Assembly (NCBI GenBank): GCA_938018045.1
Contig: CALIIP010000164.1
Span: 1 to 6,197 of the forward strand
DNA: 6,197 nt
Direction of reading: 5' to 3'
From: an uncultured Flavobacteriaceae bacterium
GTDB taxonomy: Bacteria > Bacteroidota > Bacteroidia > Flavobacteriales > Flavobacteriaceae
The notes below the pieces were generated by a model. That model searched no databases. It saw only the letters and a program-made list of their open reading frames with translations, and was not told the origin of the DNA. Shown piece by piece: positions 5,526 through 6,197 of this stretch (position 1 is the first letter of the stretch; each line of letters begins with the position of its first letter). The translations under genes were made by a program, and so were the position numbers.

Positions 5526-6140
5526 ATGCACGTAGCAATTGCCGGAAATATTGGCGCAGGAAAAACGACTCTTACAAAACTATTGGCAAAACATTATAAA
5601 TGGGAACCTCATTACGAATCGGTTGATGAAAACCCTTACTTAGATGATTTTTATAGCGAAATGGAACGTTGGTCTTTTAACTTACAAGTATATTTTTTAA
5701 ATAGCCGTTTCCGTCAAATATTAGAATTGAGAGAAACTGGAAAGAACATCATTCAAGACAGAACAATTTATGAAGACTCAAGTATTTTTGCTCCAAATCT
5801 TCACGCAATGGGATTGATGACAAATCGTGATTTTAGTAATTATTCATCACTTTTTGAATTGATGGAAAAGTTAGTAACACCTCCAGATTTATTGATTTAT
5901 TTACGCGCAAGTATAGAAACATTGGTTGGTCAAATTCACAAACGTGGTCGTGACTATGAAAATTCTATTTCAATAGATTATTTAAGCAGATTGAACGAAC
6001 GCTACGAAGCTTGGATTACAAAATACAGCAAAGGAAAACTTTTGATTATTGATGTTGACAATCTCAATTTTGTTGACAATCCAGAAGACTTATCTTCAAT
6101 TATAGAGCGCATTGATGCTCAAATTAACGGATTATTTTAA
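5526..6140 (+). CDS. Deoxynucleoside kinase (dCK/dGK family)
   Basis: This 204-residue enzyme is expected to phosphorylate deoxynucleosides to their 5'-monophosphates with a nucleoside triphosphate, as a cytoplasmic salvage step for dNTP synthesis. Motifs in order are the P-loop GNIGAGKTT (7-15), probable catalytic base E31 in YESVDENPYL, a substrate-contact segment FNLQVYFLNSRF (51-62), the DRT motif with D78 and R79 (QDRTIYEDS), PPDLLIYLRA (119-128), the arginine-containing lid RGRDYE (140-145), and LNERYEAW (156-163). The length is normal for the bacterial family and no key residue is missing. Sequence alone does not fix whether it prefers dA, dG, dC or dT. It begins 49 bases after the secreted-protein gene with an A-rich leader and no recognisable -7 element of its own, so read-through from upstream is likely. 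A strong terminator follows it. Confidence 0.95.
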   Translation: MHVAIAGNIGAGKTTLTKLLAKHYKWEPHYESVDENPYLDDFYSEMERWSFNLQVYFLNSRFRQILELRETGKNIIQDRTIYEDSSIFAPNLHAMGLMTNRDFSNYSSLFELMEKLVTPPDLLIYLRASIETLVGQIHKRGRDYENSISIDYLSRLNERYEAWITKYSKGKLLIIDVDNLNFVDNPEDLSSIIERIDAQINGLF

Positions 6141-6161
6141 TCGAAATCGATATTCATAAAC

Positions 6162-6195
6162 ATTAAAAAAGCCAGCAAATGCTGGCTTTTTTAAT
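6162..6195 (+). terminator. Strong bidirectional intrinsic terminator after deoxynucleoside kinase
   Basis: A perfect 15-bp inverted repeat (6162-6176 and 6181-6195) has the core GCCAGC-AAAT-GCTGGC, flanked by six A's on the left and six T's on the right. The hairpin and T-run lie 22 bases after the stop at 6140. The A-run makes it equally able to stop transcription arriving from the right on the minus strand. Confidence 0.92.
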
Positions 6196-6197
6196 AT

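Overview
The window is AT-rich DNA from a member of the Bacteroidota, most likely class Flavobacteriia. The evidence is two secreted proteins with the Bacteroidota GLPGLI signature, a TonB-receptor-type outer-membrane protein with an N-terminal carboxypeptidase-regulatory-like domain, promoter elements of the Bacteroidota form TAnnTTTG, and A-rich leaders without Shine-Dalgarno sequences. No mobile element, CRISPR array, tRNA or rRNA was seen, and no stretch over 300 bases lacks a gene.

Left half (minus strand, read from about 2650 down to 1): an apparent operon of GLPGLI protein B (1777-2619), GLPGLI protein A (816-1682) and the N-terminal 262 residues of a TonB-dependent-receptor-like outer-membrane protein (start at 788, continuing past the left edge). 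All three have signal peptides. A promoter with good -33 and -7 elements lies in front of protein B. The 94-base gap between B and A holds a weak terminator-like hairpin and an 11-bp inverted repeat, which could lower expression of the downstream genes.

Right half (plus strand): a sensor histidine kinase (start best placed at 2741) overlaps an OmpR/PhoB-family response regulator (4218-4898) by 8 bases. Next come a small secreted protein of unknown function (4925-5476) and a deoxynucleoside kinase (5526-6140). A strong bidirectional terminator (6162-6195) ends the run.

The most interesting part is the divergent intergenic region at 2620-2740. Three direct repeats of TTAACA-N4, read on the minus strand and spaced exactly 10 bp apart, sit between two identical TACATTTG -7 elements that point outward. 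This has the architecture of a binding site for an OmpR/PhoB-family regulator. The inference is a self-contained envelope module: the kinase senses something in the periplasm, and the regulator controls both its own operon and the GLPGLI/receptor operon through one shared operator. The ligand and the role of the GLPGLI proteins cannot be read from the sequence.
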